From contig CAZOKH010000012.1 of assembly GCA_964580315.1 (NCBI GenBank), forward strand, positions 1 through 52,293: a DNA stretch of 52,293 nucleotides. The letters run 5' to 3'. Of the stretch, positions 41,184 through 49,134 are shown piece after piece. The notes below the pieces were generated by a model that worked only from the letters and a program-made list of their open reading frames with translations, was not told the origin of the DNA and did not search any database. The DNA is from CAZOKH01 sp964580315. Its GTDB lineage: Bacteria > Chloroflexota > Anaerolineae > Anaerolineales > Anaerolineaceae. Each line of letters begins with the position of its first letter. Position 1 is the stretch's first letter. The position numbers were made by a program, and so were the translations under genes.

Positions 41184-41764
41184 AGTTTTTTCCCGCAGTT
41201 GGGGCAAGTTTTGTCAATGGTATGAATGACATAGCCACAATGTGGACATGTGATCGGTTGATCATTCCCCAGAGGTGCCCCGCAGGCAATGCAGCGTGAT
41301 TCGCCAACCATGTTGGCGGTGCCGCAATAGCTGCAAATTAATCGTCGCAGACGATCTGATAATTGGTGTGAAGCTTTAAAGCCCCTTGCCGTTTGTTGAA
41401 TGACTGCCCAAATTTCATCAGAGAGCTGAATTGATTCAATATCCTGGGCGAGATCATCAAGCCGGGTGATTAAATTGACCGGGTTCAGCAGCGTGCTGAT
41501 GGCGGTTTGCCCCAGGCTTGCAACCACACCAAAAAGGTTTTGTTTGCTAACCTCGATGGACACACCGTCTTCAACGGGTGTGAGTGATACCGTTAAAGCA
41601 GTGTGCCCGCCAGAGGAACGGTAATTCGAGGTGGTGATTTGCACGAACACCTGTTTATCATTGCTGATCACCTTGGTTGCGTAATTGTTGCGGTTGAAAC
41701 GCGAAACCAAGGCATTCGCGAAGTCTTTGGGAGTTATATCACCGTGAAAAATCTTGCTAGTCAT
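41180..41764 (-). CDS. Protein with C-terminal double zinc ribbon
   Basis: 194 residues, unknown function. An N-terminal domain of about 125 residues (DITPKDFANALVSRFNRNNY at the start) is followed by two C-terminal zinc ribbons: CSYCGTANMVGESRCIACGA and CPHCGYVIHTIDKTCPNCGK. No membrane helix is obvious. I start at ATG 41764; the longer frame would run through the divergent promoter. There is no ribosome-binding site, and TATAAT ends 7 nt before the ATG, so the mRNA is predicted to be leaderless. Confidence 0.7.
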   Translation of the reverse strand: MTSKIFHGDITPKDFANALVSRFNRNNYATKVISNDKQVFVQITTSNYRSSGGHTALTVSLTPVEDGVSIEVSKQNLFGVVASLGQTAISTLLNPVNLITRLDDLAQDIESIQLSDEIWAVIQQTARGFKASHQLSDRLRRLICSYCGTANMVGESRCIACGAPLGNDQPITCPHCGYVIHTIDKTCPNCGKKL

Positions 41765-41771
41765 GATATGC

Positions 41772-41779
41772 ATTATAAT
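41772..41779. promoter_or_regulatory. Palindromic divergent -10 element
   Basis: ATTATAAT is its own reverse complement and gives a TATAAT on each strand. On minus it ends 7 nt before ATG 41764 (leaderless). On plus it lies 28 nt before ATG 41808. Confidence 0.5.
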
Positions 41780-41807
41780 CAGAAAATCTTTTTTAGAGCA
41801 AATATTT

Positions 41808-42437
41808 ATGGAAATTAACCGAAAGAAAATTACCCCAAGATTACTCTTGCTTCTGCCAATAATTTTAGCTCTTGGTATTACATCCCAGGTTTTTGCAGAT
41901 GTTCTTCCGCAGCAACCGACCATAAGTGTGCCAACAGTGACATCAACCCCGGGCGGCCCAAAAATAACCGTCCGACTCGACGCCGATCAAGAACAAATCA
42001 ATGTCCGTTCGGGGCCTGGAACTTACTATGATAAAGTAGGCGTTTTGTTGATTGGGCAACAAGCCCCGGCAAAGGGACGATCGGCCGGCGGTGAATGGAT
42101 TTTGATCGATTATCCGGGAATTCAGGGCGGATTGGCCTGGGTTTATGCTCCGCTGGTGGAGTTGACGGGTGGATCTGTGCCGATCGTGGAGCCGCCGCCC
42201 ACTCCCACCCCGGTTGTCACGCCTACCATTGACCCGACATTGGCGGCGCAGTTTGTTGTTACATCTGCCCCAACACGTTTACCAACTTATACTGCACCGC
42301 CTCCCTTAACCATTCCGACGTTCAGGGCTCAAACAGGGTTGCAAGCACCGGGAGGAATCCCGATGGGGTTGGTGATCATTTCCCTGTTTGGGGCAGGAGC
42401 GATTCTTGGTTTCTTTACCCTGGCTCGTAATCGCTAA
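41808..42437 (+). CDS. Secreted/membrane SH3-like protein with Pro/Thr-rich linker
   Basis: 209 residues. Signal peptide at 1-31 (RKK n-region, LLLLLPIILALGITSQVFA with predicted cleavage after A). A bacterial SH3-like domain follows (about 52-115: QINVRSGPGTYYDKVGVLLIGQQAP), then a PTPTP-type linker and a C-terminal transmembrane helix near 185-205. SH3b domains usually bind cell wall or peptide ligands. No catalytic domain is attached. Start at ATG 41808; the frame upstream to 41754 overlaps the promoter. Confidence 0.75.
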   Translation: MEINRKKITPRLLLLLPIILALGITSQVFADVLPQQPTISVPTVTSTPGGPKITVRLDADQEQINVRSGPGTYYDKVGVLLIGQQAPAKGRSAGGEWILIDYPGIQGGLAWVYAPLVELTGGSVPIVEPPPTPTPVVTPTIDPTLAAQFVVTSAPTRLPTYTAPPPLTIPTFRAQTGLQAPGGIPMGLVIISLFGAGAILGFFTLARNR

Positions 42438-42446
42438 AACAACAAG

Positions 42447-43109
42447 TCAGCTTTTTAGAAAGATACCCAGGCCGCGGAAACACGATGCCCCCAGTTTGTG
42501 TTTCGATTGATCGCTGCAGTATTTTACGTCGGCGCCGGCTGCGCTTAGCGTGGCATGTGCTGCAATAGCCCTTTCAATCGTAACGATCTGGTCATTTTCT
42601 CCATGGGCAATAAAGTATTCAATATCTTTGATTAATGCTGGTTTTATGAATGCTTCGCAGCCTTCGGGAATGAACCCTGCCAGGGCAGCAACCTTTCGGA
42701 CCCATTGTGGATGAAGAATGGAAAGGGTATATGCCATGGCAGCGCCCTGGCTGAATCCAGCAATGGAAATATGCGGGTTTATGATGTTGTTTTGCAAGAA
42801 GAAGTGATCGAGCGTGGTTTTTAGAGAATTTGCTGCTTCCATATACTGAGGAAAAGTTTGACGGATATCGTGGGGAGTTTCCTCGCTGATCCAGGAATAT
42901 CCTCCCATTGACGAAGGGTGGCGAGCTCGGGGAGAGATGATTAATGTGTTTGTCGGGGCTTCCTGCCCGAATAGCCACATGGAATTTTCGTCTCCCGTGT
43001 AACCGTGAATAAGCAGGAGGATCGAATCAACCTGAACAATTTCAGAAATGTTTGTTCGAAATATTTTATTTTCGAAGATGGTAAGTAGGGGTTTATTCTC
43101 TGTTTGCAT
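42447..43109 (-). CDS. Alpha/beta hydrolase (carboxylesterase/phospholipase family)
   Basis: 220 residues. LLLIHGYTGDENSMW near residue 31 (oxyanion HG), nucleophile elbow IAGFSQGAAMAY (GxSxG), AHGENDQIV with the likely catalytic Asp, and a C-terminal SKHKLGASC with the likely His. Matches the small carboxylesterase/phospholipase (YpfH, AB_hydrolase_2) group. Substrate unknown. Its ATG lies within the end of the preceding small membrane protein gene. The ribosome site is weak. Confidence 0.82.
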   Translation of the reverse strand: MQTENKPLLTIFENKIFRTNISEIVQVDSILLLIHGYTGDENSMWLFGQEAPTNTLIISPRARHPSSMGGYSWISEETPHDIRQTFPQYMEAANSLKTTLDHFFLQNNIINPHISIAGFSQGAAMAYTLSILHPQWVRKVAALAGFIPEGCEAFIKPALIKDIEYFIAHGENDQIVTIERAIAAHATLSAAGADVKYCSDQSKHKLGASCFRGLGIFLKS

Positions 43110-43317
43110 TTTTTACAACCCGATCAATCACCCATAAAAAAACCATTATCAAAAATATTGGAAGCATGCCGCCGCCAATACATAACAAACCGCTCACCGC
43201 TGCTTGAGGTCCGTAAATCAGAAATATTAATCCGTCGCCAACAACAAAAACAATGAGAAATCCCCCAACGATCAAGCGGAATATCGTGTTTTTTTGATAA
43301 GAACGCAAATCACGCAT
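43093..43317 (-). CDS. Small two-helix membrane protein
   Basis: 74 residues with two predicted transmembrane helices (about 13-34 and 40-64) and charged ends. No recognisable family. Its stop overlaps the hydrolase start by 17 nt, and it follows the patatin stop by only 6 nt. Patatin, this gene and the hydrolase thus form an apparent operon. That arrangement is the main support that it is real. Confidence 0.6.
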   Translation of the reverse strand: MRDLRSYQKNTIFRLIVGGFLIVFVVGDGLIFLIYGPQAAVSGLLCIGGGMLPIFLIMVFLWVIDRVVKNANRE

Positions 43318-43323
43318 ATATGC

Positions 43324-44256
43324 TCAGCTTTCATCGAATCCATTCTCAATCGACAACACCTTTCCTGGTAAATAGCGTTTCTTGAAGCGGCGGGTTATGG
43401 CGTTTTTGATTGAAAAAGATTGGCGAATTTCATCTAATGCGTCTTTGACGGCATTATCGCCAATTTTTACGAGTTCATTGGGATCGACATCGTCAATCAA
43501 CCCAAATTTTATGACATCCGGGCGGATCAATACGTCGGGTTGATCAATATTCAGCCGCAATTCGGTCATCATCCTGGCTGTGATATCCATGGATTTGGCG
43601 AAGATGTTAAATGCCTGGGTTAGCCTCAACCTGGCAAACTGCTCTAGCAAGGGGCGGGGAATGGGTGATTTTTCGGGTATTTTGATGGGGGTGATTTGCG
43701 ACCAGCCTTCTGCGGATGGTGAAAGGCAAATGGCAACCACCGGCAGGTCTGGACGGAGGTAATGTGCCAGCGCAACCGGCACAGGGTCGAGCACACCACC
43801 ATCAACCAATATGGCTTCCTCGATTTCCCGGGGTGGAAAAATACCCGGGAAGGCGCTGGTTGCCAACAATGCTTCGACAACATATCCTTGTGACAACACA
43901 ACTTCCTGGGACGCCACAATATCGACCGCGGTGCATGCAAAAGGAATGTTTAAATCTTCAAATTGCCTGTTACCAACGGCCTTCATCAGAATTTCAGACA
44001 AACCTTTTAAGCCAAGCAGTGAGGGACCGTCATCTGGATTGCGTGAGAACAGGTTTGTGTGGTCAGCGTTTTTAATCAGTTCAAAGATTTCAGCAGGTGA
44101 AAATCCGGCCGCGTACACAGCGCCTACAATCCCTCCAGCGCTGGTTCCGGCAATTGCACGAACCTGATAACCTTCGTCTTCAAGTCGTTGAAGCGCTCCT
44201 ATGTGTGCGATCCCGCGGATTCCTCCGCCTCCCAGTGCAACAGCGATTTCAGTCAT
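43324..44256 (-). CDS. Patatin-like phospholipase, second copy
   Basis: 310 residues with AVALGGGGIRGIAHIGAL, AGTSAGGIVGAVYAAGF (GxSxG) and LVDGGVLDPVPVALA (catalytic Asp). Clearly distinct in sequence from the patatin at 34570. Cytoplasmic by lack of signal peptide. Leads an operon with the small membrane protein and the alpha/beta hydrolase, suggesting linked lipid or ester turnover. Confidence 0.87.
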   Translation of the reverse strand: MTEIAVALGGGGIRGIAHIGALQRLEDEGYQVRAIAGTSAGGIVGAVYAAGFSPAEIFELIKNADHTNLFSRNPDDGPSLLGLKGLSEILMKAVGNRQFEDLNIPFACTAVDIVASQEVVLSQGYVVEALLATSAFPGIFPPREIEEAILVDGGVLDPVPVALAHYLRPDLPVVAICLSPSAEGWSQITPIKIPEKSPIPRPLLEQFARLRLTQAFNIFAKSMDITARMMTELRLNIDQPDVLIRPDVIKFGLIDDVDPNELVKIGDNAVKDALDEIRQSFSIKNAITRRFKKRYLPGKVLSIENGFDES

Positions 44257-44344
44257 GGCAAAAAAACCTTTTCTTTAAAAAATACCTCATAATTATAGCG
44301 CGAATACTCTTTGAAACAAAAAATACCGATAGAAAGGTTTCTTA

Positions 44345-44353
44345 TGTTAGAAT
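44345..44353 (+). promoter_or_regulatory. Extended -10 promoter 6 nt before the smpB start
   Basis: TGTTAGAAT matches TGnTAnnnT and ends 6 nt before ATG 44360, with no ribosome-binding site between. Confidence 0.5.
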
Positions 44354-44359
44354 GGCGTT

Positions 44360-44806
44360 ATGGGAATTAAGATCGTTGCACGAAATAAAAAAGCACAATT
44401 TGAATATTTTCTATTTGACCGTTATGAAGCGGGACTGGCTTTGCATGGAAGTGAAATAAAATCTATTCGCGCCGGCCAGGTGAGCCTGGCAGAAGCTTAT
44501 GTGCGTGTAGACATGCATGAAGCCTGGCTGGTTAATTCTCACATTGCTCCTTATGAAGCAGCCAATCGGTTTAACCACGATCCCAAACGGGAAAGACAGT
44601 TGTTGCTTCACAAAAAGGAAATTTTACAATTGTGGAACGCCATCCGGCAAAAAGGGGTGACTATCGTTCCGGTTCAACTTTATTTAAAAGACGGGCGTGC
44701 CAAAATTGAAATAGCCGTTGGAAAAGGCAAGAAAATGTATGACAAGCGCGATGCTATTGCAAAACGCGATATGGAACGTGATGCAGACCGCGGCAGGATG
44801 AGATAA
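44360..44806 (+). CDS. smpB: SsrA-binding protein SmpB
   Basis: tmRNA partner required for rescue of stalled ribosomes. 148 residues with the N-terminal KIVARNKKAQFEYFLFD, the GLALHGSEIKSIRAGQVSLAEAYV block (24 residues, read here as two adjoining 12-mers) and a basic C-terminal tail (KRDAIAKRDMERDADRGR) that enters the mRNA channel. The ATG sits 6 nt after the -10 hexamer, so the message appears leaderless. No ssrA gene is seen nearby. Followed by the lipid-kinase-like gene after 12 nt. Confidence 0.95.
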   Translation: MGIKIVARNKKAQFEYFLFDRYEAGLALHGSEIKSIRAGQVSLAEAYVRVDMHEAWLVNSHIAPYEAANRFNHDPKRERQLLLHKKEILQLWNAIRQKGVTIVPVQLYLKDGRAKIEIAVGKGKKMYDKRDAIAKRDMERDADRGRMR

Positions 44807-44818
44807 GGGAATGATTAC

Positions 44819-45571
44819 ATGCTGAAATCAAGCCTTGTTGCCTTGCTGGTAACTGCTGCCGCCGCGTTGATCTGGCTGCGGTTTATTGACCTTTTAGCCC
44901 ACCGCGGAATTATTCCAAGCGATGTTAGCCGAAAACTAATTCACATTGGAACAGGGCCAATTTTTGTGGCTTGTTGGCTGCTTTTCCCGGATGAACAGAA
45001 CGCCAGATATTATGCTGCCGCAGTGCCGCTATTAATCACTGCCCAATTTGTAATGGTTGGCTCGGGTTTCATTAAAGATCAGGCAGCGGTTGATTCGATG
45101 TCGCGTTCAGGTGACCGGCGTGAAATCCTTCGCGGACCGATGTTTTACGGCATCGTCTTTGTAATCTTAACTTTGCTCTTTTGGAAAGATTCTCCAATTG
45201 GAATTGCAGCCTTGATGATGCTGTGCGGTGGTGACGGCCTGGCTGATCTGGCAGGTAGCAGGATAAACAGCAAAGTTTTGCCCTGGGCGCCGCGAAAGAG
45301 CGTTGCCGGAAGCATTATGATGTTCCTGGGCGGTTTTCTTCTTACATACCTGATTCTATTCATCTACAATAAAGCCGGTGTTTTTGGGGGGAGTATGAAC
45401 GATTTTACCTTGAAAATTGTCTTGCTGTCATTAACCGGCATGGTTGTTGAGTCGTTGCCATTTAAGGATATCGATAATATCACCGTTCCTGTTGCNNNNN
45501 NNNNNTGTCCTACTGGGGAGTTTTCTATTTCCATGGGGATGGTATTGAAAAGGGTGTTTCGTGTAAAATAA
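44819..45571 (+). CDS. Phytol/dolichol kinase-like (CDP-diglyceride synthase-type) membrane protein, broken by assembly gap
   Basis: A polytopic membrane protein of about 250 residues with SRKLIHIGTGPIF near 40 and the family block GGDGLADLAGSRINSKVLPW followed by RKSVAGS. These are typical of the phytol kinase/VTE5 and CTP-dependent polyprenol kinase group within the CTP_transf_1 superfamily. The last 30 or so codons are disrupted by ten Ns at 45496-45505. After the gap another frame reads SYWGVFYFHGDGIEKG, which looks more natural than the nominal frame. The true C-terminus is therefore unknown. Substrate (a prenyl alcohol or diacylglycerol-like lipid) is undetermined. Confidence 0.7.
   Translation: MLKSSLVALLVTAAAALIWLRFIDLLAHRGIIPSDVSRKLIHIGTGPIFVACWLLFPDEQNARYYAAAVPLLITAQFVMVGSGFIKDQAAVDSMSRSGDRREILRGPMFYGIVFVILTLLFWKDSPIGIAALMMLCGGDGLADLAGSRINSKVLPWAPRKSVAGSIMMFLGGFLLTYLILFIYNKAGVFGGSMNDFTLKIVLLSLTGMVVESLPFKDIDNITVPVXXXXCPTGEFSISMGMVLKRVFRVK
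45496..45505. other. Assembly gap (10 N)
   Basis: Ten consecutive N within the 3' end of the kinase-like gene. The real gap length is not known from the sequence. Confidence 0.98.
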
Positions 45572-45583
45572 TATAGACTTGTG

Positions 45584-45604
45584 TTGTCCTAATTGACAGG
45601 ACAA
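45584..45604 (+). repeat. Hairpin just before the L,D-transpeptidase ribosome site
   Basis: TTGTCCT pairs with AGGACAA across a 7-nt loop. The 3' arm ends next to the AAAGGATT ribosome site. It may modulate translation; evidence is only the perfect 7-bp stem. Confidence 0.3.
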
Positions 45605-45615
45605 AGGATTGAATT

Positions 45616-46698
45616 ATGCTTTCACGTCGCGACTTCTTGAAGAATAGTATGTTAACTGCCGGGGTTTTTGTTCTTAAGCCCGGGAAAATTTTGCATTCAC
45701 TTGACGGGCAATGGGATTCAAATGCTCAATTAGGTAGAAATTGTTCCGGGGGTATGATTACCCTTCGGGCTAAGCCTTCAATTGATAGCGCAAAAATCAA
45801 GGACCTTTACGAAGACGATGTTGTTGTCTGGAATCGCGAGGTTATTGGCGAGGCGCCGCTCGGTGTTTTAAGCAGGCGGTGGGTGGAAACTCCCGAGGGG
45901 TATCTCTATGCGCCCAATATCCAACCTGTGCGATACACCCCCAATGAACCTGTGACCAGTTTACCAACCACAAGTGAAGGCTCAGGAATGTGGGCAGAGG
46001 TGACCGTGCCGTATGTTGACCTGGTGCTCGAAAAAGCCCCTGCTTCACCCTGGCTGCAAGAGGTTCAGCATCCAAGGTTGTATTACAGCCAGGTGATGTG
46101 GATTGACGGGGTGTCTCAAAATGACCAGGGGCAACTCATGTATCACGTGAGTGAAAAATATGGAAGCTATGGCGATACCTTCTGGGTTGACGCGCGCGCA
46201 TTTCGGCCATTAACAGACGAGGAACTTTCGCCCATCAATCCTGATGCAGCCGACAAAAGAATTGTTGTCCATCTCAATTATCAAACACTTTCCTGTTATG
46301 AAGGCAATAACGAAGTTTATTTTTGCCGGGTTTCAACCGGCGCCAAGTTTGACGCAGAAGGGAATGTCGTTGAAAAGTGGGCAACGCCCATTGGCCCTCA
46401 TCAGCCCTGGCGAAAGGTGATTTCCATACACATGGCTGGCGGATCAACGGGATCTGGTTGGGATACACCGGGAATTGCCTGGACATTGCTATTTGATAAA
46501 GACGGCGCCGCCATTCATTCCACTTTTTGGCACAACGATTTTGGTACGCCCAGGTCGCATGGTTGCGTCAATGCAAGACCCGAAGATGCAAAATGGGTTT
46601 TCCGTTGGTCGTTGCCCCAGGTGCTGACCGATCCGGGAAATTATGATATTTCCGGTCCCATCGGAACCGTGGTTGATATTGTGGAAAATCGAGCATAA
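45616..46698 (+). CDS. L,D-transpeptidase (YkuD) with Tat-like signal
   Basis: 360 residues. The N-terminal MLSRRDFLKN resembles a twin-arginine signal. An SH3-like region follows (MITLRAKPSIDSAKIKDLYE), and the YkuD catalytic domain lies at about 215-340. The active site is in HSTFWHNDFGTPRSHGCVNA, with the nucleophilic Cys in SHGCVNA. These enzymes form 3-3 peptidoglycan cross-links or attach proteins to the wall. It lies first in a run of envelope-related genes, 32 nt before the DUF2085 gene. Confidence 0.88.
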   Translation: MLSRRDFLKNSMLTAGVFVLKPGKILHSLDGQWDSNAQLGRNCSGGMITLRAKPSIDSAKIKDLYEDDVVVWNREVIGEAPLGVLSRRWVETPEGYLYAPNIQPVRYTPNEPVTSLPTTSEGSGMWAEVTVPYVDLVLEKAPASPWLQEVQHPRLYYSQVMWIDGVSQNDQGQLMYHVSEKYGSYGDTFWVDARAFRPLTDEELSPINPDAADKRIVVHLNYQTLSCYEGNNEVYFCRVSTGAKFDAEGNVVEKWATPIGPHQPWRKVISIHMAGGSTGSGWDTPGIAWTLLFDKDGAAIHSTFWHNDFGTPRSHGCVNARPEDAKWVFRWSLPQVLTDPGNYDISGPIGTVVDIVENRA

Positions 46699-46729
46699 AT
46701 ATTTACTAGATTTACTGGTGCAATCCAAA

Positions 46730-47731
46730 ATGCTAAATGTAACCTTTTATTATTTGCCCGGCGATGAAAAATGTCTTCAAGTGGAAAAGGCGTTGCTTGA
46801 AGTTAACAAGGTCGTTCCGCACAAATTGGTAAAAATCAATATTCTTGAAGACGAATCCATTCAAAAAGAGTATGAAGAGGAGGCGCCGGTTATCCTGGTT
46901 GGGCCTTACCAATTAAAAAAATCGTTTACTGAGCAGGATATTCGGATTGCATTAATGGCGGCTGAAAACAGGGCTAGAGATTTATCGGCAGAGAAGTCAG
47001 ATGCTTATCAGCAGCGATTGGAACGGGGTAAGAAATTGAGCGGCGCTGACCGGTTTTCTTTGTGGTTTGCACGGAAATATATGCTGGTTTTTAACCTGCT
47101 TGTATTTTTATATTTCTCGGTACCTTTTTTGGCGCCGGTTTTCATGAATGCCGGCTGGGTGGCACCGGCAAAAATCATTTATACAATTTACAGCCCGCTT
47201 TGTCATCAACTCGCCTTCCGGTCCTGGTTCTTGTTTGGTGAACAGACCGTGTATCCGCGATCGTTAGCCGGACTTCCCGAATTGACATCATACGAAGAAG
47301 TTACTGGGCAAAATCCCGAAATCGATTTGTTGGAAGCACGGAAGCTGCTTGGCAATGAGGTAATGGGCTACAAGGTGGCGATTTGTGAACGCTGTGTCGC
47401 CATGTATGTGGGGATATTTCTATTTGGTGTTTTGTTTGCTTTAACGAAAAGAAAAATTAAATCACTACCTTGGTATTTATGGGTTTTGTTTGGTTTGGTG
47501 CCGATTGGTTTGGACGGCGTTTCACAATTGCCGGGATTGGTGCAAGCCATTTTGCCTGCGTGGATTCTAATCCGTGAGTCTACCCCATTACTTCGTACAA
47601 TTACCGGATTGATGTTTGGTGTTACTACTGCGTGGTATATCTATCCCATAATTGAAGAAACCATGCTAGATACACGGCGGCTGCTCTTACGCAAAGCGGC
47701 CATTTTAAAACAGAAGGGCGAAAGCGTCTAA
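46730..47731 (+). CDS. Thioredoxin/glutaredoxin-like domain fused to DUF2085 membrane protein
   Basis: 333 residues. The N-terminal 80 residues look like a thioredoxin/glutaredoxin fold (VTFYYLPGDEKCLQVEKAL ... APVILVG) with only one cysteine in the usual redox position. A membrane domain of the DUF2085 type follows, with SPLCHQLAFRSWF and ICERCVAMYVGIF, whose Cys and His residues suggest a metal or disulfide site, and about five helices. Start ATG 46730 lies just after the L,D-transpeptidase stop; the frame upstream overlaps that gene. No strong ribosome site. Function unknown. Confidence 0.75.
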   Translation: MLNVTFYYLPGDEKCLQVEKALLEVNKVVPHKLVKINILEDESIQKEYEEEAPVILVGPYQLKKSFTEQDIRIALMAAENRARDLSAEKSDAYQQRLERGKKLSGADRFSLWFARKYMLVFNLLVFLYFSVPFLAPVFMNAGWVAPAKIIYTIYSPLCHQLAFRSWFLFGEQTVYPRSLAGLPELTSYEEVTGQNPEIDLLEARKLLGNEVMGYKVAICERCVAMYVGIFLFGVLFALTKRKIKSLPWYLWVLFGLVPIGLDGVSQLPGLVQAILPAWILIRESTPLLRTITGLMFGVTTAWYIYPIIEETMLDTRRLLLRKAAILKQKGESV

Positions 47732-47732
47732 A

Positions 47733-48518
47733 ATGCCTTTTTTATCTCAAAATGGAATTAAGTATTTTCAGTTTGATCTTTTCAAAAATTTTGAAGTGAA
47801 GCATGGAATTTTCACCCGTCTGGGCGGAATAAGCCCTGATCCGTGGGATTCTCTAAATGTGGGGGGAACTGTTGGGGATGATGAGAATCGGGTGATAGAG
47901 AATCGCAAACGTTTATTTGACGTCTTAAATAAAGATATTGCATCAGTTTATGATGTTTGGCAAGTTCACAGCGCTGATGTGGTTTGTACAGATAGGCCAA
48001 GGCATGCCGATGAAGATCATTTAAACGCAGATGCAATACTAACATCTTCCAGAGATGTGACTCTATTTATGCGATTCGCTGATTGTGTTCCGATAATGCT
48101 TTATGATCCCAACAGGCAGGTGGTTGGCATAGTTCATGCAGGTTGGCAGGGTACAGTGAAAAAAGTGGCGGCTGCGGCTATTGAAAAAATGATATCGGTT
48201 TATGGTTCAGAACCAGGGGATATTCTTGCCGGGATAGGTCCGTCAATATGCCCCAATTGCTATGAGGTAAAAAACGATGTTATTGAGGAAGTTCATAGTA
48301 AACTGGGTGAAATTGCAACAGAAGTGATTCTTAAAAAACCGGGAGAGAAAACACATTTTAATATGTGGTTGGCCAACGAATTGATTCTGAGAAATTCGGG
48401 CGTCGAAAAAATTGAAGTGTCAGGGGTTTGTACAGCATGCAATAGCCATGAATGGTTTTCTCACCGCGCTGATCATGGCAAAACCGGGCGATTTGGTGCT
48501 GCAATTAGTTTACAATAG
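47733..48518 (+). CDS. pgeF: Peptidoglycan editing factor / YfiH-family (laccase domain) protein
   Basis: 261 residues of the YfiH/PgeF family, cytoplasmic amidases and purine nucleoside-cleaving enzymes with a Cys/His zinc centre. Motifs: HGIFTRLGGISPDPWDSLN, WQVHSADVV, FADCVPIMLYD, GIVHAGWQGTVKKV and IGPSICPNCYEV, which contain the conserved His and Cys ligands. The start ATG lies 1 nt after the upstream stop, so it is coupled to the DUF2085 gene. The usual yggS-type neighbour is missing. Confidence 0.88.
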   Translation: MPFLSQNGIKYFQFDLFKNFEVKHGIFTRLGGISPDPWDSLNVGGTVGDDENRVIENRKRLFDVLNKDIASVYDVWQVHSADVVCTDRPRHADEDHLNADAILTSSRDVTLFMRFADCVPIMLYDPNRQVVGIVHAGWQGTVKKVAAAAIEKMISVYGSEPGDILAGIGPSICPNCYEVKNDVIEEVHSKLGEIATEVILKKPGEKTHFNMWLANELILRNSGVEKIEVSGVCTACNSHEWFSHRADHGKTGRFGAAISLQ

Positions 48519-48549
48519 TGGATAATCATTGTTGCAATAAGGGAAACTC

Positions 48550-48813
48550 ATGGTTAATTTCTTAATCTTGTTTGTAAGTCTCCTGTCTAGAATTCTCATA
48601 CTTTTAGTGGTTGTTGAAGTGATCTTGTCTTATTTTATGTCACCTTATCATCCAGTACGGTCGGCGATCTTGAAAATAATTGATCCGATTTTGTCACCGA
48701 TTAGAAAAGTTTTACCCAACATTGGTATGCTAGATTTTAGCCCAATTGTATTAATTCTGTTGATTCAACTGGCGGAAACCCTTCTCATTGCTCTGTTAAG
48801 ATCCCTGGGATAG
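48550..48813 (+). CDS. YggT family membrane protein
   Basis: 87 residues with two hydrophobic helices and the YggT motif SYFMSPYHPVRSAILKIIDPILSPIRKVLP, read in halves SYFMSPYHPVRSAIL and KIIDPILSPIRKVLP. YggT proteins are found near division and envelope genes; no biochemical role is settled. The pgeF-yggT-yggU order is a common bacterial cluster. Confidence 0.88.
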   Translation: MVNFLILFVSLLSRILILLVVVEVILSYFMSPYHPVRSAILKIIDPILSPIRKVLPNIGMLDFSPIVLILLIQLAETLLIALLRSLG

Positions 48814-48816
48814 AAG

Positions 48817-49134
48817 ATGAATCGAAAAAACATTAAATTACATCCAGAAGCTTGGGGTTCGGCAATTCATGTGCGTGTTCAACCGCGATCATCACAAAAC
48901 GAAGTCGTTGATATCCTGGATGACGGGACGGTAAAAGTACGGATCACATCTGCGCCAACTGATGGAAAGGCGAATGACACGCTTATAAAATTCCTTGCGG
49001 GGATTTTTCATTGCCCGGCTTCAGATGTTACCATTATTGCCGGGCATACAAGCAAAGATAAGCTGATTGGAATTAACGGCCTTGATGCTGAAAAAATCGA
49101 TCAGATTCTTAAGGGTTTAATCAAGAATACTTAA
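48817..49134 (+). CDS. DUF167 family protein (YggU)
   Basis: 105 residues with IHVRVQPRSSQNEVVDI and VRITSAPTDGKANDTLIKFLA, the DUF167 signature. It follows yggT by 3 nt. Its last 14 nt overlap the end of the convergent NACHT gene. Function unknown. Confidence 0.88.
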   Translation: MNRKNIKLHPEAWGSAIHVRVQPRSSQNEVVDILDDGTVKVRITSAPTDGKANDTLIKFLAGIFHCPASDVTIIAGHTSKDKLIGINGLDAEKIDQILKGLIKNT

